Shown piece by piece: positions 53,808-62,332 of a DNA stretch of 64,000 bases. The stretch's first letter is position 1. Each line of letters starts with the position of its first letter. The stretch is from Micromonospora cathayae (GTDB taxonomy: Bacteria; Actinomycetota; Actinomycetes; Mycobacteriales; Micromonosporaceae). The notes under the pieces are model-generated. The model saw nothing but the letters and a program-made list of their open reading frames with translations. It was not told where the DNA came from and searched no databases. The translations under genes were made by a program, and so were the position numbers. Location of the stretch: positions 6,911,001-6,975,000 of the forward strand of contig NZ_CP118615.1 in assembly GCF_028993575.1 (NCBI RefSeq). Direction: 5' to 3'.

Positions 53808-56660
53808 TTACGGCAGGGTCCACTTCTGGTTGGCGCCACCGTGGCAGGTCCACAGGTGGACCGCCTGACCGTCGGTGGCGCTGTTGTTGGAGACGTCCAG
53901 GCACTTGCCGGTCGCCGCGTTGCGCAGCGAGCCGTCCGCCTGCGCGGACCAGTTCTGGTTCCCGCCGCCGTTGCAGCTCCAGATCTGGATCTTCGTACCG
54001 TCGGCCGACGCGCCGGCGTTGACGTCCAGGCACTTGCCCAGCGCCTTGATCGGGCCGTTCGGCGTCACCGTCCACTGCTGCCCGGCGGCACCGTTGCAGG
54101 TGAAGATCTGCACCTGGGTGCCGTCCGTCGACGAGCCGTTCCGCACGTCCAGGCACTTGCCGCCCAGCCCGACGATCTGCCCGCCGGGGGCCGGGTTGGT
54201 GGTGCCGGTGTTGAGCGTGAAGGTGTCGACGTCGTACAGGAAGCCGGTGCCGCTGCCGGCGAACGTCAGGTACAGGGTGGTGGTGCCGGACGGCGGGCCG
54301 GCGACGGTCCCGGTGACGTTGGTGAAGGTCTCCCAACCGCCGGTCACCGGCACGGTCGCCGAGCCGAGCACGGTGCCGGTGGGCGACCCCGCCCGGACCT
54401 GGATGGTGCCGCCGGCCCCGGCCGAGGAGACCCGGGCGCTGAACGAGGTGACGTTGGCCAGCCGGTACGGCTCGAACGCGATCCAGTCCCCGTTGTTGAT
54501 GTCACCGACGGTCATGCCGCCCTCGGCGGCGGTCTTGCTGTACGTCAGCACCCCGGAGGAGGTCTTGTAGTGCTCCGCCTGCCGCTTGCGCGGCTGGAGG
54601 ATGTGCTGCTTGTGGGTGGTCAGCCCACCGGCGTCGGTGTACTCGGCGTCGAAGATGCCGAAGACGTTCGCCGCGTCGTCGTGCTCGCCGTCGACCGGGA
54701 TGGTCACCGAGCCGGAGCAGCCGGTGTGCGAGCTGATCGCGTGGCCGTGCTGGTCGTGGCCCAGCACGTAGGTCAGCTTGACCTTGGTGCAGTCGATGGT
54801 GCCGTCCTCCGGGTCGGTGACGGTGATGCTGAACGGCACCGTCTCCCCGTACGAGAACAGGGTGCCGTTGACCGGGCCGTTGATGGTGACCGTGGGGGCG
54901 GTGTTGCCGACGCCGATCTGCACGCTGGCGGTGCCGGTCGCGCCCTGCGGGTCACGGACGGTCAGGGTGACGTTGTAGGTGCCGTTGGCGGTGAACGTCT
55001 TGCTCGGGTTCGCCGCCGTCGAGGTGGTGCCGTCGCCGAACGCCCACGAGTAGCTGAGCGCCCCGCCCTCCGGGTCCGACGACCCGGCCGACGAGAAGTT
55101 CACCGTCAACGGGGCCTGCCCGGACGTCCGGTCGGCGGTCGCCACCGCGGTCGGCGCGCGGTTGTTGCCGCTGCCGACGTAGTCGTACCGGTACAGCGCC
55201 GAGTTGGCGTCACCGCTGTAGTAGCCGGTGCCGTAGTCGAGGACGTACAGCGCGCCGTCCGGGCCGAACGCCTGGTCCATGACCTGCTTGCCGTTCCACG
55301 GGAACGACGAGTCGATGGTGCCCCGGGAGCCGTCGGCGTTGACGTGGATCGGCTTGATCCAGCCCCGGCCGAACTCGCCGGCGAAGAACTGCCCGTCGAA
55401 CGACTGCGGCCACTTGGTGGTGGAGGGGTTGTTCGCGTCGTACCGGTAGACCGGTCCGGCGGACGGGGACTCGGAGCCGCCGCCGAACTCGGGCGGGCTG
55501 CCGGAGTCGCCGGCGTACTTGATCCAGGACGACTTGGCGGCCGCCAGGGTGGTCAGGCCGCTGTTGCGGAACGAGTTGTTGGTGGGGCCGCCGGTGCAGT
55601 TGTACTTCGCGCCGGCGGTGTTGTTGCCGAAGTCCCACTCCGCGTACGTCTCGGTGCTGGTGTTGGTGCCGGTGCAGTACGGCCAGCCGTAGTTGCCCGG
55701 ACCGGTCACCCGGTTGAACTCCACCTGCCCGCTCGGCCCACGGTTGCTGGTGGTGCCGGCGTCCGGGCCGTAGTCACCGACGTAGACCACCCCGGTGGCC
55801 TTGTCCACGCTCATCCGGAACGGGTTACGGAACCCCATCGCGTAGATCTCCGGACGGGTCCGCGCGGTACCCGGCGCGAACATGTTCCCCGCCGGGATGG
55901 AGTAGCTTCCGTCCGCGTTCACCTTGATCCGCAGGATCTTGCCCCGCAGATCGTTGGTGTTCCCGGCGCTACGCTGCGCGTCGTACGCCGGGTTGCGGTT
56001 GGTCCGCTCGTCCAGCGGGGAGTACCCGGCGGACTCGAACGGGTTGGTGTCGTCACCGGTCGACAGGTACAGGTTCCCGGCCGCGTCGAAGTCGATGTCC
56101 CCACCGGCGTGGCAGCAGATACCCCGGTCGGCGGCCACGTCCAGAATGTTCACCTGGCTGGACGTGTTGAGCGTCCAGTTGGCGTTGAGGGTGAACCGGG
56201 ACAACCGGTTCACGCCCTGCCAGGCGGAGAAGTCGGTCCCGGTGCTCGGGGCGTTGCCACCCGGGGTGTTCAGTGGCGGGGCGTAGTACAGGTAGATGTG
56301 CCGGTTGGTGGCGAAGTTCGGGTCGACCCCGACGCCCTGCAGACCGTCTTCGTCGTGGGTGTAGACGGGGATGGTGCCGACCACGGTGGTGGTGCCGGCC
56401 GCGTCGGTGCGACGCAGCGTGCCGTTGCGGGCGGTGTGCAGCACCGACCGGTCCGGCAGCACCGCCATCGTCATCGGCTCGCCCATCTCGGCGACGCCCT
56501 TGGCCAGGGTGACCTGCTGGAAGTCGCTGGCGTTGATCGGGTGGGCGGCGGCGGGGGAACCACCGGCCGCGAGGGTGACCAGGCCGGCCGTGGCCACCAG
56601 GAGCAGCGCGGAGCCGGCCGACGATAGTCGTCGGCCGAGCCTGCTGTCGGATCTGGACAT
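53808..56660 (-). CDS. Secreted PQQ sugar dehydrogenase with PKD, CBM and ricin lectin domains (pair A)
   Basis: A 950-residue protein. After a signal peptide (about 1-39, ending AAA) come the glucose/sorbosone dehydrogenase propeller (about 45-480; PVYTHDEDGLQGVGVDPNF, GDIDFDAAGNLYLSTGDD, NDLRGKILRIK, RPEIYAMGFRNPFRM), a PKD domain (about 485-575), an Ig-like region with VLGHDQHGHAIS, a CBM6-type domain (about 690-815) and a ricin trefoil (about 828-950). It probably oxidises sugars outside the cell. The longer frame to 56786 is ignored because its extension lacks a signal peptide and coding character. A duplicate lies at 59227-62067. Confidence 0.87.
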   Translation of the reverse strand: MSRSDSRLGRRLSSAGSALLLVATAGLVTLAAGGSPAAAHPINASDFQQVTLAKGVAEMGEPMTMAVLPDRSVLHTARNGTLRRTDAAGTTTVVGTIPVYTHDEDGLQGVGVDPNFATNRHIYLYYAPPLNTPGGNAPSTGTDFSAWQGVNRLSRFTLNANWTLNTSSQVNILDVAADRGICCHAGGDIDFDAAGNLYLSTGDDTNPFESAGYSPLDERTNRNPAYDAQRSAGNTNDLRGKILRIKVNADGSYSIPAGNMFAPGTARTRPEIYAMGFRNPFRMSVDKATGVVYVGDYGPDAGTTSNRGPSGQVEFNRVTGPGNYGWPYCTGTNTSTETYAEWDFGNNTAGAKYNCTGGPTNNSFRNSGLTTLAAAKSSWIKYAGDSGSPPEFGGGSESPSAGPVYRYDANNPSTTKWPQSFDGQFFAGEFGRGWIKPIHVNADGSRGTIDSSFPWNGKQVMDQAFGPDGALYVLDYGTGYYSGDANSALYRYDYVGSGNNRAPTAVATADRTSGQAPLTVNFSSAGSSDPEGGALSYSWAFGDGTTSTAANPSKTFTANGTYNVTLTVRDPQGATGTASVQIGVGNTAPTVTINGPVNGTLFSYGETVPFSITVTDPEDGTIDCTKVKLTYVLGHDQHGHAISSHTGCSGSVTIPVDGEHDDAANVFGIFDAEYTDAGGLTTHKQHILQPRKRQAEHYKTSSGVLTYSKTAAEGGMTVGDINNGDWIAFEPYRLANVTSFSARVSSAGAGGTIQVRAGSPTGTVLGSATVPVTGGWETFTNVTGTVAGPPSGTTTLYLTFAGSGTGFLYDVDTFTLNTGTTNPAPGGQIVGLGGKCLDVRNGSSTDGTQVQIFTCNGAAGQQWTVTPNGPIKALGKCLDVNAGASADGTKIQIWSCNGGGNQNWSAQADGSLRNAATGKCLDVSNNSATDGQAVHLWTCHGGANQKWTLP

Positions 56661-56833
56661 GGTGAGGGGTCCGTCCCTTCCTGACTGCTGAATGCCAGGC
56701 AGGGCGCGCCGTCGCGCCGGGTGCCGTAGCTGGGGGTTGCGGGGGTGCCGCAGCTCCGTCCCGGCCGACCGTGCCCATGGACCCACGGCGACACACGCTC
56801 GCGGGTCACCCTGTCGGTGGTGATCCGCGCCCT

Positions 56834-56905
56834 CGGTTCACCTCAACGAAACATCGCCGTGACGATGAAACATTAAACCGAATCGATTCGACTGTCTACA
56901 TCTTC
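56834..56905 (-). promoter_or_regulatory. Putative promoter/operator region of pair A
   Basis: This block, about 175 nt upstream of the pair-A dehydrogenase start, is partly conserved at the same place in front of the pair-B dehydrogenase (62170-62242): CGGTTCACCTC, CGAAACA, CGTGA, ACATTAA and CTGTC occur in the same order. It contains the 12-bp palindrome CGAATCGATTCG (56879-56890), which is not in the other copy. LacI-type sugar repressors bind sites of this kind; the assignment is inferred. The rest of the 375-bp gap holds nothing else clear. Confidence 0.5.
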
Positions 56906-56986
56906 CCGACCCGGCACCCTAACTTCCGTCCACATTGCGCAAAGTTGACCCTTCCGTTACCGCAACGGCGCGACCGCTGCCCGGAG

Positions 56987-57027
56987 GCGGGCCCCGGCCG
57001 TCTCCGGGGAGATCGACCGGGGCCCGC
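56987..57027 (-). terminator. Hairpin after the pair-B ThuA gene
   Basis: GCGGGCCCCGG pairs with CCGGGGCCCGC over a 19-nt loop, right after the stop at 57036 on the minus strand. Confidence 0.6.
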
Positions 57028-57035
57028 CCGACGGA

Positions 57036-59156
57036 CTACGGCAGGGTCCACTTCTGGTTGGCGGCCGACAGACAGGTCCACAGGTGGACCGCCTGACCGT
57101 CGGTGGCGCTGTTGTTCGACACGTCCAGACACTTGCCCGACTGCGGGTTCCGCAGCGTGCCGTCCGCCTGCGCCGACCAGTTCTGCGCCCCGCTGCCGTT
57201 ACACGTCCACAGCTGGATCTTCGTACCGTCGGCCGAACCACCACCCGACACGTCCAGGCACTTGCCCAGCGCCTTCACCGTGCTGTTCGGCGTCACCGAC
57301 CAGGTCTGCGCGGCCGAACCGTTGCAGGTCCAGATCTGGATCTGGGTACCGTCGGCGGTCGCCGCGTTCCGCACGTCCAGGCACTTGCCGGCCAGCCCCA
57401 CGATCGGGCCGGTGCCCGGGGTACCGGGGGTGCCGCCGCCCCGGACCAGGGTGAAGTCGTCCACGTCGAACAGGCCGGTCCCGGAACCGGTGAAGGTCAG
57501 GTGCACGGTCTGCGTACCGGTGGGCACCCCGGTCAGGGTGGTGCTGACGTCGGCGTACGTGGTCCAGCTTCCGGTGTTGGGCACCGCCACCTGGCCGAGC
57601 AACGGGCCGGTGGGCGAACCGGTACGGATGCCGATGGTGCCGCCCGCCCCACCCGAGACCACCCGGGCCCGGAACGAGGTGACCCCGGTCAGGTCCAGGC
57701 CCTGGTACGCGGCCCAGTCGCCCGGGTCGACGTACCCGAGGGTCTGCCCGCCGTTGGCTCCCGCCTTGGTGAACGGGGTGACCCCGCTGGCCGAGCTGAA
57801 CGCCTCGGCCTGCACGGTGGTGTTGCCGCCCGGCGGCGGGGTACCGCCCAACTCTTTGATCCGGACGTTGCGGAACGACACGTCGTCGCCCGTACCGTGG
57901 TTCTGGAGCCCGATGTGGCCGGCGAGCGAGCGGGCCGGGTCGGTGTTGGTGAAGTCGTTGATCTTCCGCCCGTTGAGGAAGACCTGGAGCCGTTCCCCCT
58001 CGACCAGCAGCTCGTAGCTGTTCCACTCCCCCGGCGGGTTCAGCGCGGCGTCCCGGGCGGCGAGGTCGGCGGACTTGAAGGTGTAGACCGCGCCGGTGGT
58101 CCGGTCCGCCGCGTCGGTGGCGTCGATCTGGATCTCGTACCCGTTGTTCACCGCCGACCAGGGGTCGGTCGACGGCGGGAAGCCGATGAAGACGCCCGAG
58201 TTGTCGTCGCCGGGCATCCGCCAGTCCAGCTTCAGCGAGTAGTTGGTGAACTGCTTGGCGCTGTACCAGTACAGGCCCATGCCGCCGACCGAGGTGAGGG
58301 TGGCGTCGGCGTTGGTGAAGCTGCCCGGCCCGGCCTGCGACCAGCCGGTGGTGGAGCCGTTGTAGAGGGCGGTGTAGCCGGTCTCCGGACGGCAGTCCGC
58401 CTTGGCCCGACCGGACGCGTACCGGATGCCGCCGAGCAGGTGCGACCGGAACGCCGCCTCCGAGTACGACGCCTGGGTGTGCCCCAGCCCGGTGTAGAAC
58501 GACCGCCCGGAGTTCACCGTCTTGCACCAGGAGATCGGATGGTCACCACCCATCGACCCGCCCGAGTACGACGACTCGTCCAGGGTGGCCAGGACCCGCG
58601 CGCCCGAACGCGGATTGGTCTGGTAGTTGTACCACTCGTCGGTGCGGGTCCAGGTCTGCGGCAGGTGCCCGGTGGCCGGGTGCGCCCGGTTCTCGACCTT
58701 GATGTTCGCCTGCTGGATGGCCGGATGCGAGGCGAAGTACCCACCGACCAGGCTGCCGTAGTACGACCAGCCGTACTCGGTGTCGGCGGCGGAGTGCACG
58801 CCCACGTAGCCGCCGCCGCCGTTGACGTACGACTCGAAGGCGGTCTGCTGGCTGGCGTCCAGGACGTCACCGGTGGTGTTGAGGAAGATCACCGCCTCGT
58901 ACTGGGCCAGGTTCGCCGTGGTGAACCGGCTGGCGTCCTCGGTCGCGGTGACGGTGAAGTTGTTCGCCGTGCCGAGTTCCCGGATCGCCTGGATGCCCAC
59001 GGCGATCGAGTCGTGCCGGAACCCGGCGGTCTTCGAGAACACCAGCACGTCGTACGGGGCATCCGCCGCACTGGCCGGAGTAGCGGACGTGGTAGCGGCG
59101 AGCACCGCGGCGGCGGCGGTCACCACGCCGAGGGCGGATCGAAGGAGTCTGCGCAT
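57036..59156 (-). CDS. Secreted ThuA-DUF1080-CBM-ricin lectin protein (pair B)
   Basis: A 706-residue duplicate of the protein encoded at 51615-53735, with the same order: signal peptide, ThuA, DUF1080 (3-keto-disaccharide hydrolase type), CBM6-type domain and three ricin repeats. The first ~450 residues are nearly the same in both; the CBM and lectin parts differ more (for example GYVDPGDWAAYQG and TADGTQIQIWTC). The longer open frame to 59435 runs into the upstream gene; ATG at 59156 has GGGAG 6 nt before it. It follows the pair-B dehydrogenase gene after 70 nt that contain a hairpin. Confidence 0.87.
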   Translation of the reverse strand: MRRLLRSALGVVTAAAAVLAATTSATPASAADAPYDVLVFSKTAGFRHDSIAVGIQAIRELGTANNFTVTATEDASRFTTANLAQYEAVIFLNTTGDVLDASQQTAFESYVNGGGGYVGVHSAADTEYGWSYYGSLVGGYFASHPAIQQANIKVENRAHPATGHLPQTWTRTDEWYNYQTNPRSGARVLATLDESSYSGGSMGGDHPISWCKTVNSGRSFYTGLGHTQASYSEAAFRSHLLGGIRYASGRAKADCRPETGYTALYNGSTTGWSQAGPGSFTNADATLTSVGGMGLYWYSAKQFTNYSLKLDWRMPGDDNSGVFIGFPPSTDPWSAVNNGYEIQIDATDAADRTTGAVYTFKSADLAARDAALNPPGEWNSYELLVEGERLQVFLNGRKINDFTNTDPARSLAGHIGLQNHGTGDDVSFRNVRIKELGGTPPPGGNTTVQAEAFSSASGVTPFTKAGANGGQTLGYVDPGDWAAYQGLDLTGVTSFRARVVSGGAGGTIGIRTGSPTGPLLGQVAVPNTGSWTTYADVSTTLTGVPTGTQTVHLTFTGSGTGLFDVDDFTLVRGGGTPGTPGTGPIVGLAGKCLDVRNAATADGTQIQIWTCNGSAAQTWSVTPNSTVKALGKCLDVSGGGSADGTKIQLWTCNGSGAQNWSAQADGTLRNPQSGKCLDVSNNSATDGQAVHLWTCLSAANQKWTLP

Positions 59157-59186
59157 GTCACTCTCCCGAACGGGGGTGGGGGTGGT

Positions 59187-59220
59187 CGCCGGGGGCCCCT
59201 GCGAACAGGTGCCCCCGGCG
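59187..59220 (-). terminator. Hairpin between pair-B genes
   Basis: CGCCGGGGGC-CCTG pairs with CAGG-TGCCCCCGGCG around a CGAA loop, 6 nt past the dehydrogenase stop at 59227. It may set the ratio of the two proteins. Confidence 0.5.
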
Positions 59221-59226
59221 CGCGGG

Positions 59227-62067
59227 TTACGGCAGGGTCCACTTCTGGTTGGCGGCGGCGAGACAGGTCCACAGGTGGACCGCCTGACCGTCGGTGGCGC
59301 TGTTGTTCGACACGTCCAGGCACTTGCCCGACTGCGGGTTCCGCAGCGTGCCGTCCGCCTGCGCCGACCAGTTCTGTGCCGCGGTGCCGTTGCACGTCCA
59401 GAGCTGGATCTTCGTACCGTCGGCGGTGCCGCCACCCGACACGTCCAGGCACTTGCCCAGCGCCTTCACCGTGCTGTTCGGCGTCACCGACCAGGTCTGC
59501 GCGGCGGTGCCGTTGCAGGTCCAGATCTGGATCTGGGTACCGTCGGCGGTCGCCGCGTTCCGCACGTCCAGGCACTTGCCGCCGAGCCCGACGATCGGGC
59601 CGGTACCGGCGGTGGCGCCGCTGGTGACGAAGGTGAACGAGTCGATGTCGAACAGCGCCCCGGTGCCACCGGCGAAGGTGAGGTAGAGCGTGCCGGTGCT
59701 GGCCGGCGCGCCGGAGATGGTGCCGGTGACCGTGGTGAAGACGTCCCAACCGCCGGTCACCGGTACCGTCGCCTGACCCAGCACGGTGCCGGTGGGCGAA
59801 CCCGTCCGCACCTGGATGGTGCCGCCGGCCCCGGCCGAGGAGACCCGGGCGCTGAACGAGGTGGCCTTGTCCAGCCGGTACGGCTCGAACGCGATCCAGT
59901 CCCCGTTGTCGATGCTGCCGACGGTCCGGCCGCCCTCGGCGGTGGCCTTGTCGTGCAGGCCCACCCCGGAGAAGGTCTTGTAGTGCTCCGCCTGCCGCTT
60001 GCGCGGCTGGAGGGTGTGCTGCTTGTGGGTGGTCAGCCCACCGGCGTCGGTGTACTCGGCGTCGAAGATCGCGAAGATGTTCGCCGCGTCGTCGTGTTCC
60101 CCGTCGACCGGGATGGTGATCGAGCCGGAGCAGCCGTTCTTCGAGGTGATCTGGTGGCCGTGCTGGTCGTGCCCGAGTACGTAGGTCATCTTGACCTTGG
60201 CGCAGTCGATGGTGCCGTCCTCGGGGTCGGTGACGGTGATGCTGAACGGCACGGTGTCGCCGTAGGAGAACAGCGAACCGTTGGCCGGGCCGGTGATGGT
60301 GACGGTCGGGGCGGTGTTGCCGACGCCGATCTGCACGCTGGCGGTGCCGGTCGCGCCCTGCGGGTCACGGACGGTCAGGGTGACGTTGTAGGTGCCGTTG
60401 GCGGTGAACGTCTTGCTCGGGTTCGCCGCCGTGGACGTGGTGCCGTCGCCGAACGCCCACGAGTAGCTGAGCGCCCCACCCTCCGGGTCCGACGACCCGG
60501 CCGACGAGAAGTTCACCGTCAACGGGGCCGCCCCGGAGGTCTTGTCGGCGGCGGCGACGGCGGTCGGCGCACGGTTGCCACCGGCCACGTAGTCGTACCG
60601 GTACAGCGCCGAGTTGGCGTCGCCGTTGAAGTAGCCGGTGCCGTAGTCGAGGACGTACAGCGCGCCGTCCGGGCCGAACGCGGAGTCCATCACCTGCTTG
60701 CCGTTCCAGGGGAAGGACGCGTCGATCGCGCCGGGCGAACCGTCGGCGTTCAGGTGGATCGGCTTGATCCAGCCCCGGCCCAGCTCGGCGGCGAAGAACT
60801 GCCCGTCGAAGGACTGCGGGAACTTCGTGGTGGACGGGTTCGACGCGCTGTACCGGTAGACCGGGCCGGCCATCGGCGACTCGGAGCCGCCACCGAACTC
60901 CGGCGGGCTGCCGGCGTCCCCGGCGTACCGGATCCAGGCCGGCTTCGCCCCGGGCAGGGTGGGCAGACCGGTGTTCCGGAACGAGTTGTTGGTCGGCCCG
61001 CCCGTGCAGTTGTACTTGGCCCCGGCGGTGCCGGCGGCGAAGTCCCACTCCGCGTACGTCTCGGTGGCGGTGTTGGTGCCGGTGCAGTACGGCCAGCCGT
61101 AGTTGCCCGGACCGGTGACCCGGTTGAACTCCACCTGCCCGCTGGGGCCGCGCGTGCTGGTGGTGCCGGAGTCCGGGCCGTAGTCACCGACGTAGACGAC
61201 GCCGGTGGCCTTGTCCACGCTCATCCGGAACGGGTTACGGAAGCCCATCGCGTAGATCTCCGGACGGGTCCGCGCGGTACCCGGCGCGAACATGTTCCCG
61301 GCCGGGATGGAGTAGCTTCCGTCCGCGTTCACCTTGATCCGCAGGATCTTGCCCCGCAGGTCGTTGGTGTTCGCCGCACTGCGCTGGGCGTCGTACGCCG
61401 GGTTGCGGTTGGTGCGCTCGTCGATCGGGGCGTAACCGGCCGAGTCGAACGGGTTGGTGTCGTCCCCGGTCGACAGGTACAGGTTCCCGGCCGCGTCGAA
61501 GTCGATGTCCCCGCCGACGTGGCAGCAGATGCCCCGGTCGGCCGGCACGTCGAGGACGTTGACCTGGCTGGACGTGTTCAACGTCCAGTTGGCGTTGAGG
61601 GTGAACCGGGACAACCGGTTCACGCCCTGCCAGGCGGAGAAGTCGGTGCCGGTGGCCGGGGCGTCCCCGGCGGGGGTGGACAGCGGCGGGGCGTAGTACA
61701 GGTAGATGTGCCGGTTGGTGGCGAAGTTCGGGTCGACCCCGACGCCCTGGAGGCCCTCCTCGTCGTGGGTGTAGACGGGGATGGTGCCGACCACGGTGGT
61801 GGTGCCGGCCGCGTCGGTGCGACGCAGCGTGCCGTTGCGGGCGGTGTGCAGCACGGAGCGGTCGGGTAGCACCGCGATGGTCATGGGTTCGCCGACCTCG
61901 GCGACGCCCTTGGCCAGGGTGACCTGCTGGAAGTCGGTGGGGGTGATGGTGTGGGCCTGGGCGGGGGCCGGGCCGCCGAGGGCGACCAGCCCGGCGGCGG
62001 CCACCAGCAGCAGCGCGGAGCCGACCGAGGTGAGCCGCCGGCCGGATGCGCCGTCGTGTGTGGACAC
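59227..62067 (-). CDS. Secreted PQQ sugar dehydrogenase with PKD, CBM and ricin lectin domains (pair B)
   Basis: A 946-residue duplicate of the 53808-56660 product: signal peptide (ending AQA), dehydrogenase propeller (PVYTHDEEGLQGVGVDPNF, RPEIYAMGFRNPFRM), PKD, Ig-like/CBM6-type region, and a ricin trefoil whose repeats (GKCLDV...TDGQAVHLW) match those of the ThuA proteins. GTG start at 62067, with the same GGAAGGGACGGAC context as its paralogue. It is the first gene of the pair, transcribed into the ThuA-DUF1080 gene. Probable role: periplasm-equivalent or extracellular oxidation of glycans it binds. Confidence 0.87.
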   Translation of the reverse strand: MSTHDGASGRRLTSVGSALLLVAAAGLVALGGPAPAQAHTITPTDFQQVTLAKGVAEVGEPMTIAVLPDRSVLHTARNGTLRRTDAAGTTTVVGTIPVYTHDEEGLQGVGVDPNFATNRHIYLYYAPPLSTPAGDAPATGTDFSAWQGVNRLSRFTLNANWTLNTSSQVNVLDVPADRGICCHVGGDIDFDAAGNLYLSTGDDTNPFDSAGYAPIDERTNRNPAYDAQRSAANTNDLRGKILRIKVNADGSYSIPAGNMFAPGTARTRPEIYAMGFRNPFRMSVDKATGVVYVGDYGPDSGTTSTRGPSGQVEFNRVTGPGNYGWPYCTGTNTATETYAEWDFAAGTAGAKYNCTGGPTNNSFRNTGLPTLPGAKPAWIRYAGDAGSPPEFGGGSESPMAGPVYRYSASNPSTTKFPQSFDGQFFAAELGRGWIKPIHLNADGSPGAIDASFPWNGKQVMDSAFGPDGALYVLDYGTGYFNGDANSALYRYDYVAGGNRAPTAVAAADKTSGAAPLTVNFSSAGSSDPEGGALSYSWAFGDGTTSTAANPSKTFTANGTYNVTLTVRDPQGATGTASVQIGVGNTAPTVTITGPANGSLFSYGDTVPFSITVTDPEDGTIDCAKVKMTYVLGHDQHGHQITSKNGCSGSITIPVDGEHDDAANIFAIFDAEYTDAGGLTTHKQHTLQPRKRQAEHYKTFSGVGLHDKATAEGGRTVGSIDNGDWIAFEPYRLDKATSFSARVSSAGAGGTIQVRTGSPTGTVLGQATVPVTGGWDVFTTVTGTISGAPASTGTLYLTFAGGTGALFDIDSFTFVTSGATAGTGPIVGLGGKCLDVRNAATADGTQIQIWTCNGTAAQTWSVTPNSTVKALGKCLDVSGGGTADGTKIQLWTCNGTAAQNWSAQADGTLRNPQSGKCLDVSNNSATDGQAVHLWTCLAAANQKWTLP

Positions 62068-62169
62068 TGTCTGTCCGTCCCTTCCTGACGTTCGAATGCC
62101 AGGGCGGGGCGCGCGCCGTCGCGCCGGATGCCGTAGCGGGGGAGGACGGTCGATGGGTCACCGCGCCGC

Positions 62170-62242
62170 CGGTTCACCTCGCCGAAACACTTTCGTGATG
62201 GCGAAGACATTAAGCTTTTTCGATCCCGCTGTCCATACCTTC
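62170..62242 (-). promoter_or_regulatory. Putative promoter/operator region of pair B
   Basis: It aligns with the block in front of pair A (56834-56905). It contains CGAAA-CAC-TTTCG at 62183-62195, an interrupted palindrome like the GAAAxTTTC-type sites bound by some actinomycete LacI-family repressors of sugar genes. It is about 100 nt upstream of the GTG at 62067. Confidence 0.5.
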
Positions 62243-62281
62243 TGCCCAACCACATCGGACTTTCGCTCGAACCACGAAAAG

Positions 62282-62318
62282 TCCCCGCCGTCGCAGCACA
62301 GGGCCGGGACGGCGGGGA
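62282..62318 (-). terminator. Hairpin after the polyprenyl synthase gene
   Basis: TCCCCGCCGTC pairs with GACGGCGGGGA over a 15-nt loop, 14 nt past the stop at 62333. Confidence 0.65.
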
Positions 62319-62332
62319 CCGGGAAACGCGGG

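Larger units (their letters stand above)
51615..62067 (-). repeat. Tandem duplication of a two-gene unit
   Basis: Unit A (51615-56660) and unit B (57036-62067) have the same gene order, strand and domain order, about 5.0 kb each. The two ThuA proteins have the same length (706) and the two dehydrogenases nearly so (950 and 946). The four C-terminal lectin segments (at about 51615-51990, 53808-54180, 57036-57400 and 59227-59600) share long near-identical stretches, so they can recombine with one another. Confidence 0.85.

Noticed and set aside
51615..54180. CRISPR-like repetition from the lectin QxW repeats
   Set aside because: The repeats are coding trefoil units of irregular spacing; no array of short identical repeats with unique spacers is present in the window.
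49878..56627. Very long plus-strand open frame (2,249 codons)
   Set aside because: It is the antisense of the lectin/dehydrogenase genes; the protein is a low-complexity Arg/Gly/Val/Asp run, as expected from GC-rich shadow frames.
58822..61869. 1,015-codon plus-strand frame across the pair-B genes
   Set aside because: Shadow of the minus-strand dehydrogenase and ThuA genes.
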